Of a stretch of DNA of 39,183 nt, positions 9,605 through 17,092 are shown piece by piece. A program made the position numbers and the translations under genes. How positions within the stretch are numbered: position 1 is the first letter of the stretch; each line of letters starts with the position of its first letter. Below the pieces are notes generated by a model. The model was given only the letters and a program-made list of their open reading frames with translations, ran no database searches and was not told the origin of the DNA. Origin of the DNA: Verrucomicrobiota bacterium (lineage in GTDB: Bacteria > Verrucomicrobiota > Verrucomicrobiia > Chthoniobacterales > UBA10450); NCBI GenBank assembly GCA_003218305.1, contig QHMY01000097.1, positions 1 through 39,183 of the forward strand, given 5' to 3'.

Positions 9605-9690
9605 TGTAGCCGCCGCCCTGTGGGCGGCGTCCCGAATGTGGCCACGGGCCTTGTGAGCACGTGCGCGCGTCCCACAGGGACGCGGCTACA
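9605..9690. repeat. REPIN-like pair of inverted hairpins (TGTAGCCGC family)
   Basis: Outer arms TGTAGCCGC (9605-9613) and GCGGCTACA (9682-9690) are perfect reverse complements. Each side carries its own hairpin: GCCGCCC-TGT-GGGCGGC at 9612-9628 and GCGTCCC-ACA-GGGACGC at 9667-9683, both with seven-base stems and three-base loops. The right arm overlaps the 3' end of the VOC gene and supplies its TAG stop. It lies between convergent genes and could also act as a bidirectional terminator, though there is no T-run. Confidence 0.8.
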
Positions 9691-10051
9691 GCGGTTCCTG
9701 GTAAAGGCCGAGAATGTTTCCGGCGGGATCGCGGAACCGCGCGGTGATTTCCGGTGCATCCGCGCCAATGGGCTGCACGATCTCACCGCCATGAGCGATG
9801 AGCGTGTCGATCGTAGCGGCCACGCTGTCGACCATGATGTAGATCAACAAACCGGGCGTCGTAGCCGGTGGCCGGCCGGTGACCCAGGTCCCGCTCACTT
9901 CGCCCACCCCATCGTCAAACGCAGTCGCGCCGTCACCGCGCTTCCTGATCTTCCAGCCGAAAACCTTTTGGTAGAATTCCGCCGAACGCTGCACGTCGTT
10001 CGCCGGCATTTCGACGTAGCAGATTTTGCCGTTTCCCAGGGTAGGAGTCAT
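9686..10051 (-). CDS. VOC-family (glyoxalase/bleomycin-resistance fold) protein
   Basis: A 121-residue protein starting MTPTLGNGKICYVEMPANDV. The beta-alpha-beta-beta-beta halves of the vicinal oxygen chelate fold are recognisable: YVEMPANDVQRSAEFYQKVFGWKI near residues 12-35 and FRDPAGNILGLYQ near 106-118, where the conserved Glu/Gln ligand position sits. Family members are dioxygenases, glyoxalases, or antibiotic-binding proteins; this short single-domain type is usually uncharacterised and its reaction cannot be assigned. The frame is open further upstream, but the extension overlaps the preceding gene and has no VOC character. It follows the small membrane-protein gene by 14 bp, so the two are probably one transcript. 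The TAG stop lies inside the TGTAG end of a hairpin repeat. Confidence 0.85.
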   Translation of the reverse strand: MTPTLGNGKICYVEMPANDVQRSAEFYQKVFGWKIRKRGDGATAFDDGVGEVSGTWVTGRPPATTPGLLIYIMVDSVAATIDTLIAHGGEIVQPIGADAPEITARFRDPAGNILGLYQEPL

Positions 10052-10065
10052 AGGCGGATTCTCGG

Positions 10066-10359
10066 TTACCAGTGGAGCAGATAAACTGGCGCAAGGGCCG
10101 CGAGCGCCGCGATCCCTTGGAGCGCCAGCACGGGCACCGCCGATCGGGGGCTCTGCGGGAGCCAGCGAATCGCGAAAAACGCGATGATCGGAACCTGTGC
10201 CGCCATTAGGAGCTGCCAAAGATGCGCTGCTGTTCCCTCGTCAGCCTGACGGGCCGTGCCGGACATGATGATGTGAATCACCACCACCGCGAGCGCGGCC
10301 AACGACATCGCGACCGGAACAAACGCGCTCGGGCGCTTAATGTTCGCTGGAAAACTCAT
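10066..10359 (-). CDS. Small three-helix membrane protein, function unknown
   Basis: A 97-residue protein with three likely membrane helices (about residues 13-33, 47-64 and 74-95), separated by a short polar segment after helix 1 and by RWLPQSPRSA. I do not recognise a family. The ATG at 10359 is the first in frame, with no clear Shine-Dalgarno sequence. It lies immediately upstream of the VOC gene (14 bp gap) in the same direction, so they are probably co-expressed; the DNA before it is a hairpin array rather than a gene. Confidence 0.65.
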   Translation of the reverse strand: MSFPANIKRPSAFVPVAMSLAALAVVVIHIIMSGTARQADEGTAAHLWQLLMAAQVPIIAFFAIRWLPQSPRSAVPVLALQGIAALAALAPVYLLHW

Positions 10360-10457
10360 CTATCAGTCCGGAACCCGTTAGAAATCTAACCAGAATGGAA
10401 CGGGCTGGCAAACCATCGCCGATCTTCGTGCTCCTAATCGATCTGGTTCCCCACGTC

Positions 10458-10613
10458 CTCCTCGTTGACCTCCTCGTCTCCTCGTTCCCAAGTTGCACTT
10501 GGGAACGCCACCTCCCCACGAAGTTACACTTCGTCTCGGGGCTGCCCCGCGGGAATGAAGCTCAGCTTCAAAGCCAGAGTGCGCGCCCAAGTCCAACTTG
10601 GGCACGAGGAGGA
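10458..10613. repeat. Hairpin array: five three-base-loop hairpins within inverted outer arms
   Basis: Five hairpins follow each other. They are 10483-10507 (11-bp stem, loop TGC), 10518-10534 (7-bp stem, loop TAC), 10537-10549 (CGGGG-CTG-CCCCG), 10556-10570 (TGAAGC-TCA-GCTTCA) and 10585-10603 (GCCCAAGT-CCA-ACTTGGGC). The outer flanks TCCTCGTTCCCAAGTT (10479-10494) and AACTTGGGCACGAGGA (10595-10610) are reverse complements at 15 of 16 positions. The array fills the gap between two minus-strand genes and contains no credible gene. Confidence 0.8.
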
Positions 10614-10667
10614 TTGCCCTTGGGATGGCACTCGATTCTCGCCGTCACTTTCCAAGCCATTTGGTCA

Positions 10668-10712
10668 TTCGAAAATTTGAATTTGTTTCGGATTTCGATA
10701 TTCGAGTTTTCC
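10668..10712. repeat. AT-rich TTCGAA/TTTCG microrepeat tract
   Basis: An AT-rich island in GC-rich DNA, made of overlapping ATTCGAAA, TTTGAATTT, TTTCGGATTTCG and ATATTCGAG units, immediately downstream of the 3' end of the exported SH3-like gene. A shorter relative (GAATTCGAAATTCAAGAAT) lies at 4553-4571 before the third ADOP gene. Confidence 0.5.
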
Positions 10713-10716
10713 CTCA

Positions 10717-11949
10717 TCAGTCTTTGCGGAGCTTCCAAACCACCGCTGCCTTTCCATCCGGCTTGATCGTGGCGGTGATCTGATAAAGACGGCCGAGATC
10801 GATGATCGACTGGAACGTTTCTCCGCCCGACGTAATCGGCTTGAATTTCTGATAGTAGTCGTGCCGTTGCAGAATGAGCACGTCGGGCTTGGCCCAGCGA
10901 ACCGGCTCCGTGTATTCATGGCCGACCACCGCTCCGACCAACTCAGCGTCTTTCTCTCGGTCGGGAACTTCGCTTAACGGCATTTCGACTTTCGCAAAAG
11001 ATTCGCCAGCGATCTGATACACCGTGGTCTGCTTTTTCTGCGGCTCGGGCGGCGGAATGTCCGAGAATTTCCCGGCCCGTTGTTTCATCCAGGCCGACAT
11101 ATAGGCAAAGCGTTTCGAATCGGGCGACCAGAGCACGCTTCCTTCACGGTCGCGCCCCAAGCCGATGTCGTCGGCCGTCATGTCGCACAGGACCTTTCCG
11201 CTCTCCTTTTCGATCAACTCCGCCCGCGTCACTTTCGAGTCGCCCAGGGCGAATTCATCGGAGAAAACTTTGTGAATCGCATACCGGCCATTCGGCGACA
11301 GCCATTCGGTCATCTCGCGGTAAAAGAGAATCGCAACCGTTTGAGGGAAGTGACGCTGCAAATATGGGATCACCGAGTCGCCCGCGATGGTCTCCCGCAC
11401 CAGCAGTCGGAATTTCAACGGCTGCGCTTTGAGAAAGGCGGCAAATTTCGCGTCCCCGACAAGATGAAAGACCGTCCACGGAGTTCCGGCGTAACTTTCC
11501 GCCGCGGCGCCATCCACGTCCTCGGCCAGGGCGAAGAATTGCTTGAGCGCCTTCACGTCTCCACGGGCGGCCGCGCGAACGACCTTGTCGTAATTGAAAC
11601 CGTGACTCCGTGCCAACGAACCTATTTCAGAGAGATTCTTCGGATCGTCCGTCTCCGGCAGATCCTTCTCCGTATAATGGTATCGGATCGCAACCTTCTC
11701 CAACCAACCCGACTCTCGCGAGCGGAGCGTGACCTTGCACCAGTCGGCTTTCGGTTCGCATTCGAAGGTAAACGGTTCGTCTTTCTTCACGGTGGCGGCC
11801 ACAGGCGCATTTGCGTTTTGTTCCGCCCGCAACGTCGCTTCAGCCTCATCGATTACCCCGGCGTCTTGAGCGTGCGCCCGCGGGGCGAGGACAAAAAAAA
11901 GCGCCAGAAAAACGCGAAGGATGATCTTCGTGAATCGCATTCTCCCCAT
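10717..11949 (-). CDS. Exported protein with SH3-like and WD40-like parts, function unknown
   Basis: A 410-residue protein with a clear signal peptide (basic MGRMRFTK, then a hydrophobic run, cleavage expected after APRAHAQ near residue 28). The next 65 residues read like a bacterial SH3 domain (VAATVKKDEPF...WCKVTLRSRESGWLEKVAIRYHY). Residues about 115-190 resemble a short helical, possibly ankyrin-like segment (AAARGDVKALKQFFALAEDVDG). The C-terminal half has beta-propeller-like phrases (GSVLWSPDSKRFAYMSAWM, NGRYAIHKVF). It is probably periplasmic. The start could be Met1 or Met4; Met4 leaves a more compact signal peptide. No known family assignment beyond these parts is claimed, and the gene stands alone on its strand. 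Confidence 0.75.
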   Translation of the reverse strand: MGRMRFTKIILRVFLALFFVLAPRAHAQDAGVIDEAEATLRAEQNANAPVAATVKKDEPFTFECEPKADWCKVTLRSRESGWLEKVAIRYHYTEKDLPETDDPKNLSEIGSLARSHGFNYDKVVRAAARGDVKALKQFFALAEDVDGAAAESYAGTPWTVFHLVGDAKFAAFLKAQPLKFRLLVRETIAGDSVIPYLQRHFPQTVAILFYREMTEWLSPNGRYAIHKVFSDEFALGDSKVTRAELIEKESGKVLCDMTADDIGLGRDREGSVLWSPDSKRFAYMSAWMKQRAGKFSDIPPPEPQKKQTTVYQIAGESFAKVEMPLSEVPDREKDAELVGAVVGHEYTEPVRWAKPDVLILQRHDYYQKFKPITSGGETFQSIIDLGRLYQITATIKPDGKAAVVWKLRKD

Positions 11950-12153
11950 GCTAGAGAGCGAAAGTCAGGTCGTCGAGGACGTCAGCTACCAAATCCGTAA
12001 TAACGGAAAGAAATACGTTTACACCAGTCCCCGATCCTGATTGAATCGCGAGTGCGCTAAGTCCGTCAGGCGTCTCCAGCCCAGCCACCTCACCCTCTTC
12101 CCGCAGGGTTAGCCCGAACGAACGGTTCGTTTGGACAATGAAAGGTGCTTGTT
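11950..12153. other. Divergent intergenic region with small inverted repeat
   Basis: These 204 bp separate the divergent SH3-like and delta-60 genes and must hold both promoters. The only structure seen is AACGAAC-G-GTTCGTT at 12117-12131, just upstream of the delta-60 gene's ribosome binding site, where it could be an operator or a leader hairpin. No convincing sigma-70 promoter was identified. Confidence 0.4.
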
Positions 12154-15100
12154 ATGACAAAGTCACGCTGTCGGTCCGGGATTTCCTTTACCGGTCTTAA
12201 AACTGCGCTTTTCCTGTTTGCCGTGACGGTGCTGCTGGCCGGCGGGGCGGTGACAGGACACGGTCAATCCGCCCTCGATGGTTTCGACCCGAACGTGAAT
12301 GGGACGGTTTACGCCGTTGTCGTCCAATCGGACGGGAAGATTGTTATTGGCGGTGATTTTACATCACTCTCGCCCAACGGCGGCGGGTTAGTTACTCGCA
12401 AATACATTGCGCGGCTGAACCCGGACGGCACGGTCGACGACGCCTTCGATCCGAACGCGACCTCTATCGTCCGTTCACTTGCGTTGCAGGCGGACGGCAA
12501 GATCCTGGTGGGCGGCATTTTTGGCACCATCGGCGGACAATCGCGCAACCACATCGCCCGGCTCGATGCCACCACCGGCTTGGCTGATTCGTTCGACCCG
12601 AACGCGAACAATACTGTCTCTTCCATCGTGGTACAGACGGACGGCAAGATTTTGGCGGGCGGCTTTTTCACCAACATCGGCGGACAGACGCGAAACCGCA
12701 TTGCCCGGCTCGATGCCACCACCGGTCTCGCAGATTCGTTCAATCCGAACGCGGACGGTCTCGTTCTCTCAATCGTGCAGGCGGACGGCAAGATTTTGGC
12801 GGGCGGACAGTTTTCGAGCATCGGTGGGCAGCCGCGCAATAACATCGCCCGGCTCGATGCCACCACCGGCTTGGCAGATTCATTAAACCCCAACGCGAAC
12901 AGTTTTGTCACTTCAATCGCAGTGCAAGCGGACGGCAAACTTTTGGTTGGCGGCGATTTCAACGGAGCGAACAGCATCGGCGGACAGACGCGGAATCGCC
13001 TTGCCCGGCTCGAGGCGACGACGGGCCTGGCCGATTCGTTCGACCCGAACGCGAACAATAGTGTCGCTTCAATCGCGGTGCAGGCGAACGGCAGGATCTT
13101 GGTCGGCGGCTTGTTCGGCAGTATTGGCGGACAGCCACGCAATTTCATCGCCCGGCTCGATGCCACCACCGGAGCAGCTGATTCGTTCGACCCGAACGCG
13201 AACAGTACGGTCAATGCAATCACGGTGCAGACGGACGGCAAGGTCGTGGCGGGCGGTTTTTTTACCAGCACCGGCGGACAGGCGCGTAACCGTATCGTCC
13301 GACTGGAAATCGATGGCCGGCTCGACCGGACGCTCAACAATCCGAGTGTGGTGGGCACCTTTGTTTTCGCCACCGCCTTGCAGGAGGACGGCAAGATTCT
13401 CCTCGGCGGCGACTTTACCACCGTTTTGGGCGTGGCCAGAAACTACATTGCGCGGTTGAATACGGACGGCACGCTCGACACCGGCTTCGACCCGAACGCG
13501 AGTGATATAGTCACTGCCATCGCGGTTCAGGCCAACGGCAAGATTCTAGTGGGCGGCGCTCTCAATAGTATTGGGGGACAACCGCGAAATCACCTCGCCC
13601 GGCTCGATCCTGCGACCGGCCTGGCGGATTCATTCAACCCAAACATAAACGATTTTGTCACCGCAATCTTGGTCCAGACCGACGGCAAGATCTTAGTGGG
13701 CGGTGCTTTTCTGGGCATCGGTGGACAGCCGCACAGCTTCATGGCGCGGCTCGATGCCACGACCGGCTTGCCTGATTCATTCAACCCGAACCCGAGCAAC
13801 CTGGTTAATTCAATTGCGGTGCAGGCGGACGGCAAGATTTTGGCCGGCGGCGCTTTTGTTAGTATCGGTGGACAGCCGCGCAATCACCTCGCCCGGCTGG
13901 ACGCTACGACCGGACTTGCGGATTCGCTTGATCCGGCCGCAGATATTGCAGTTGATGCAATCGCGGTGCAGACCGACGGAAAGATTCTGGCGGGTGGTCG
14001 TTTCACCACCATTGGCGGACAAACGCGCAACCGTATCGCGCGGCTCGATCCCGCCACCGGGTTGGCTGATTCGTTCGACCCGAACGCGAGCGGGTTTGTC
14101 GCTTCAATTGCCGTCCAATCGGATGGAAAGATCCTGGTGGGCGGCAATTTCGGTACCATCGGTGGCCAGCCGCGCCTTGGCCTCGCGCGGCTCGATCCCA
14201 CGACCGGATTGGCAGATTCGTTCAACGTGAATTCAGACGGTACTGTCTCTGCCATCGCAGTGCAGACAGATGGCAAGATTCTGGTGGGGGGTTATTTCAC
14301 AAACATCGGCGGACAGTCCCGCGGTCTTTTCGCTCGTTTGACCAATGACACCGCCGCGCTGCGAAATCTGGCCGTGACCCAACCCACCATTTTCTGGACC
14401 CGTGGCGGCGCCAGCCCGCGACTCGCGCGCGTCACATTTGAGTCTTCAACCGACAACGTGAACTACACTCCCCTCGGTAACGGCACGGCCGCGGGCAGCA
14501 ACTGGACGCTGACCGGTTTGAGCTTGCCGACCGAACAGAATATCTACATCCGCGCCCGGGGTCACTATCGCGGCGGCGACGGCAACGGTTCCGAGAGCAT
14601 CACGGAATCCGTGCGGAATGCTTTTGTGTTCCCGCAGGCGGCGCAGCCCCTCAACCTCTCGACTCGTTTGCGAGTGCTGACGGGTGCTAATGTCGGCATC
14701 GGCGGGTTTATCATTACCGGAACCGAACCAAAACATGTGCTCCTCCGGGCGATTGGACCTTCGTTGACACCACTTGGCGTCCCCAATGCGCTCGTCGACC
14801 CGGTGTTGGAGCTGCACGGTCCAGGCGCATTTGTCACGATCACAAACAATAACTGGAGAGACACCCAGGAGGCGCAGATTCAGGCCTCGGGCATCCCGCC
14901 GACCGATAATCTTGAGTCAGCCATTGATGCCACCCTGCCTCCCGGAGCGTACACCGCGATCCTGAGTGGCAATGGTGGCACCTCAGGTGCCGCGTTGATC
15001 GAAGCCTACGACCTTAATCGGGCCGCGGCCTCGAAACTCGGCAACATTAGCACGCGCGCTTTTATCAGCACCGGTGCCGACATCGTCATCGCCGGCCTGA

Positions 15101-15420
15101 TCCTGGGCAACGGCGGTGCCCCGGACAGAATCATAGTTCGCGGTATCGGTCCGAGCCTGACAGCGCTGGGAGTGCCCGGTGCGCTGGCCAACCCAACGCT
15201 GGAACTGCGCAACAGCGCTGGAACGATCGTTTCGTCGAATAACGACTGGCAGGATAACCCGGCGCAAGCGGCGGAAATCACCGCGGCGGGTCTGGCGCCG
15301 TCCAATAGTCTTGAGTCCGCCCTGGTGGCGACGTTGCCGCCGGGTGCTTACACCGCCCTGCTCGCGGGTCTGACCAACGGCACAGGCGTTGGGCTGGTCG
15401 AAGTCTACGACGTCAATTAA
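12154..15420 (+). CDS. Secreted delta-60 repeat protein with C-terminal tandem RAIGPSL domains
   Basis: A 1088-residue exported protein. A signal peptide covers about residues 1-40 (ends GHGQS). Fourteen copies of a 49-residue delta-60 repeat follow, each with the core (S)FDPNA..V..IAVQ.DGKILVGG.F..IGGQ.RN.IARLD.TTGLAD; repeat 4 lacks one residue in the SIVQ segment, repeat 5 has an insertion, and repeats 7-8 are the most divergent. These are expected to form a beta-propeller-like surface structure. A linker domain of about 95 residues (IFWTRGGASPRLARVTFESS) leads into two copies of a 120-residue domain with LR-AIGPSLT-LGVP, LELR/LELHG, NNNWRD and LPPGAYTA. The ATG at 12154 is preferred over a GTG at 12145 because AAGG lies eight bases before it. 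Probably cell-surface or extracellular; no enzymatic motif is visible. Confidence 0.9.
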   Translation: MTKSRCRSGISFTGLKTALFLFAVTVLLAGGAVTGHGQSALDGFDPNVNGTVYAVVVQSDGKIVIGGDFTSLSPNGGGLVTRKYIARLNPDGTVDDAFDPNATSIVRSLALQADGKILVGGIFGTIGGQSRNHIARLDATTGLADSFDPNANNTVSSIVVQTDGKILAGGFFTNIGGQTRNRIARLDATTGLADSFNPNADGLVLSIVQADGKILAGGQFSSIGGQPRNNIARLDATTGLADSLNPNANSFVTSIAVQADGKLLVGGDFNGANSIGGQTRNRLARLEATTGLADSFDPNANNSVASIAVQANGRILVGGLFGSIGGQPRNFIARLDATTGAADSFDPNANSTVNAITVQTDGKVVAGGFFTSTGGQARNRIVRLEIDGRLDRTLNNPSVVGTFVFATALQEDGKILLGGDFTTVLGVARNYIARLNTDGTLDTGFDPNASDIVTAIAVQANGKILVGGALNSIGGQPRNHLARLDPATGLADSFNPNINDFVTAILVQTDGKILVGGAFLGIGGQPHSFMARLDATTGLPDSFNPNPSNLVNSIAVQADGKILAGGAFVSIGGQPRNHLARLDATTGLADSLDPAADIAVDAIAVQTDGKILAGGRFTTIGGQTRNRIARLDPATGLADSFDPNASGFVASIAVQSDGKILVGGNFGTIGGQPRLGLARLDPTTGLADSFNVNSDGTVSAIAVQTDGKILVGGYFTNIGGQSRGLFARLTNDTAALRNLAVTQPTIFWTRGGASPRLARVTFESSTDNVNYTPLGNGTAAGSNWTLTGLSLPTEQNIYIRARGHYRGGDGNGSESITESVRNAFVFPQAAQPLNLSTRLRVLTGANVGIGGFIITGTEPKHVLLRAIGPSLTPLGVPNALVDPVLELHGPGAFVTITNNNWRDTQEAQIQASGIPPTDNLESAIDATLPPGAYTAILSGNGGTSGAALIEAYDLNRAAASKLGNISTRAFISTGADIVIAGLILGNGGAPDRIIVRGIGPSLTALGVPGALANPTLELRNSAGTIVSSNNDWQDNPAQAAEITAAGLAPSNSLESALVATLPPGAYTALLAGLTNGTGVGLVEVYDVN

Positions 15421-15460
15421 GGGCCGACTCGAGGAACAACCATGTGTTCCTCACCATTTC

Positions 15461-15494
15461 ATCGTAATCGTGCTCATGCTCATGCTCATGCTCG
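15461..15494. repeat. Degenerate hexamer tract (GAKCAN family)
   Basis: Read on the minus strand it is GAGCAT repeated three times, then GAGCAC, GATTAC and GAT. Comparable tracts with the same six-base period occur at 15627, 28131, 28863, 31455, 31517, 36092 and 36418, always outside genes. Confidence 0.75.
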
Positions 15495-15545
15495 ACGTTC
15501 CCCTCCCGTGATCTAACAAGAGGCAACAGAGAAAACGCAGCGGTA

Positions 15546-15559
15546 GCGGCGTTCGCCGC
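15546..15559. repeat. GCGGCGTTCGCCGC hairpin
   Basis: A GCGGC-GTTC-GCCGC stem-loop between convergent genes, 25 bp from a TGTAG-type hairpin. Possible terminator or REP half-unit; there is no T-run. Confidence 0.45.
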
Positions 15560-15583
15560 AGCGGACGCCGAATCAAAATCAAC

Positions 15584-15609
15584 AGGCGCTTGGCACAAGC
15601 GCCTCTACA
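15584..15609. repeat. REP-like hairpin, GGCGCTTG family
   Basis: AGGCGCTTG-GCA-CAAGCGCCT forms a nine-base stem with a three-base loop and is followed by CTACA, the mirror of the TGTAG cap. Same family as 33537, 33575 and 36353. Confidence 0.75.
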
Positions 15610-15626
15610 CGGGCAATCACAAGGTC

Positions 15627-15650
15627 GATCACGGACAGGAACAGGAGTAT
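15627..15650. repeat. Degenerate hexamer tract (GAKCAN family)
   Basis: Four six-base units, GATCAC, GGACAG, GAACAG and GAGTAT, directly beside the end of the nucleotide-carrier gene. More degenerate than the other tracts. Confidence 0.5.
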
Positions 15651-15655
15651 TTAAG

Positions 15656-17074
15656 CTACGGTGTTTCGGTTTCCGTTGGCTCGAGAGCGACTTCGATTTT
15701 GCTCGAACTCGCTCCATCCGTGAGCTCGCGCTGCTTGCGGCCGAGCGAGCGGCCCACGAAAACCCACACGCCCGCAATTGGAATGGTCAGGAACGCGATC
15801 GCGGCGAGGCTCGCGCCCACGGCCTGGATGCCCATGAACGCCCAAGCCCCGAGGCAATCGCCGAGGCGATAGATGAACGTGTCGATAAAGCTTTTCGACT
15901 TGTACTTTACCTCGCGTTCGACAACGGTGTAGAGCGCTTCGCGCGCCGGTTGGGCGGTGGCAAAGTTGCTAATGCGGAGCAGGATTTGCACGCCGGCGAG
16001 GACGGCCAATTGCGGCGCAAGCTGGCCCACGGTGAAACCATTTGCCCCAAGCCACGGCCCGTAAACCATCGCCAGCGACAACACGATCCATCCGAGCACC
16101 GCGATCGCCGGCTGTGAGATCAGCGCGAAGGTGATGCCAAACCAACGGATCAGGCGGGCGGTGAGCAGAAATTGGATGAGCACCGTGCCGAGCTGCACCC
16201 AGAACTCGATATTGGCGAAATATTGGGTGCGCACGTCGCGATCGTGAATGGTGAGGTCGACGAGCTTGCCCTGCTGGTAATAAAGGAATGTTCCGATCAA
16301 CCCGTACATGAACGTGTAGCTCGCGATCCAGCGCAGATAACTCTGGCTGATGATGAGCTTCAGGCCGCGCCACATGTCCGCCGTCGAGATGGCCGCTGGC
16401 GCCGGAACGTTTTCTCCAGGTGGCGCCGCATCGATGCGATGGATGACGACGAGACGATGGACACTGAAAACTGCGACCTCGAGCAGGATGATTGAGAGGA
16501 AGAGCAGATTTACGCTGCCGATCGATTTCGCGAGCAAGCTTGCGATCTGCGAGCCAGCCAGCGCACCGAGCGTTCCGCCGACGCCGATGAAACCGAAGAG
16601 CCGCTTGGCTTGGTCGAGCCGCCAGATGTCGGCCATGAATCCGCGAAACACGGAGACGACAAACAGGTTGAACACGCTGAACCAGATGAAGAACGTGTAG
16701 GCCGCCGCGAGGTTGAGGCTCTCGGGCAGGACCTTCAGCGCCAGCCAGAACGCCAATAGGCATGCCATCGAAACTCGATAGACGATCGGAATGAACCGCT
16801 TGCGCGGAAGTTTTGTTACCAGTAACGCAAAAGGCGGACTGACGACTACCATCGCGACAAGCGTCCCTGTAAAGAGCCATGGGTATTTATCGGCGCCGCC
16901 GTTCAAACCCATCGAGTCGCGCAATGGCCGCAGGACGAACGTGCTCGCGAGCAGGCTGAAGAAATAAAGCCACGACCAGACGATCGAACGCATCTCGCGC
17001 GGCTCGATGGCCACGACCCGCTGCAGGGCACGGATAAACGCACCGGTCTGCACTTCGTCCGCGTCCTCCTTCAT
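15656..17074 (-). CDS. Npt1/Npt2 (TLC)-family nucleotide carrier or MFS-like transporter
   Basis: A 472-residue integral membrane protein with about twelve predicted helices. The N-terminal pattern EMRSIVWSWLYFFSLLASTFVLRPLRDSMG resembles the ATP/ADP-translocase-like (TLC, Npt) carriers of chlamydiae, rickettsiae and many free-living Verrucomicrobiota and Bacteroidetes, whose substrates are mostly unproven. Other family-like parts are ADIWRLDQAKRLFGFIGVGGTLGALAGS near residues 165-195 and REALYTVVEREVKYKSKSFIDTFIYRLGD near 385-415. The C-terminal tail is charged and cytoplasmic. It is the last gene of the minus-strand block, 18 bp after the MDR fusion gene. GAGGA sits almost against the start ATG, which is unusually close for a ribosome binding site. 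Whether it moves nucleotides in this organism cannot be decided from sequence. Confidence 0.75.
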   Translation of the reverse strand: MKEDADEVQTGAFIRALQRVVAIEPREMRSIVWSWLYFFSLLASTFVLRPLRDSMGLNGGADKYPWLFTGTLVAMVVVSPPFALLVTKLPRKRFIPIVYRVSMACLLAFWLALKVLPESLNLAAAYTFFIWFSVFNLFVVSVFRGFMADIWRLDQAKRLFGFIGVGGTLGALAGSQIASLLAKSIGSVNLLFLSIILLEVAVFSVHRLVVIHRIDAAPPGENVPAPAAISTADMWRGLKLIISQSYLRWIASYTFMYGLIGTFLYYQQGKLVDLTIHDRDVRTQYFANIEFWVQLGTVLIQFLLTARLIRWFGITFALISQPAIAVLGWIVLSLAMVYGPWLGANGFTVGQLAPQLAVLAGVQILLRISNFATAQPAREALYTVVEREVKYKSKSFIDTFIYRLGDCLGAWAFMGIQAVGASLAAIAFLTIPIAGVWVFVGRSLGRKQRELTDGASSSKIEVALEPTETETP

Positions 17075-17092
17075 TCCTCAGCCGTCCTTGCC

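Noticed and set aside
10395-10766. Open frame of 123 codons across the hairpin array
   Set aside because: It runs through palindromic repeat DNA and into the 3' end of a real gene on the other strand; no ribosome binding site and no domain.
15413-15598. Open frame with HEHEHEHD-type peptide
   Set aside because: The peptide is simply the translated hexamer repeat; the DNA is intergenic.
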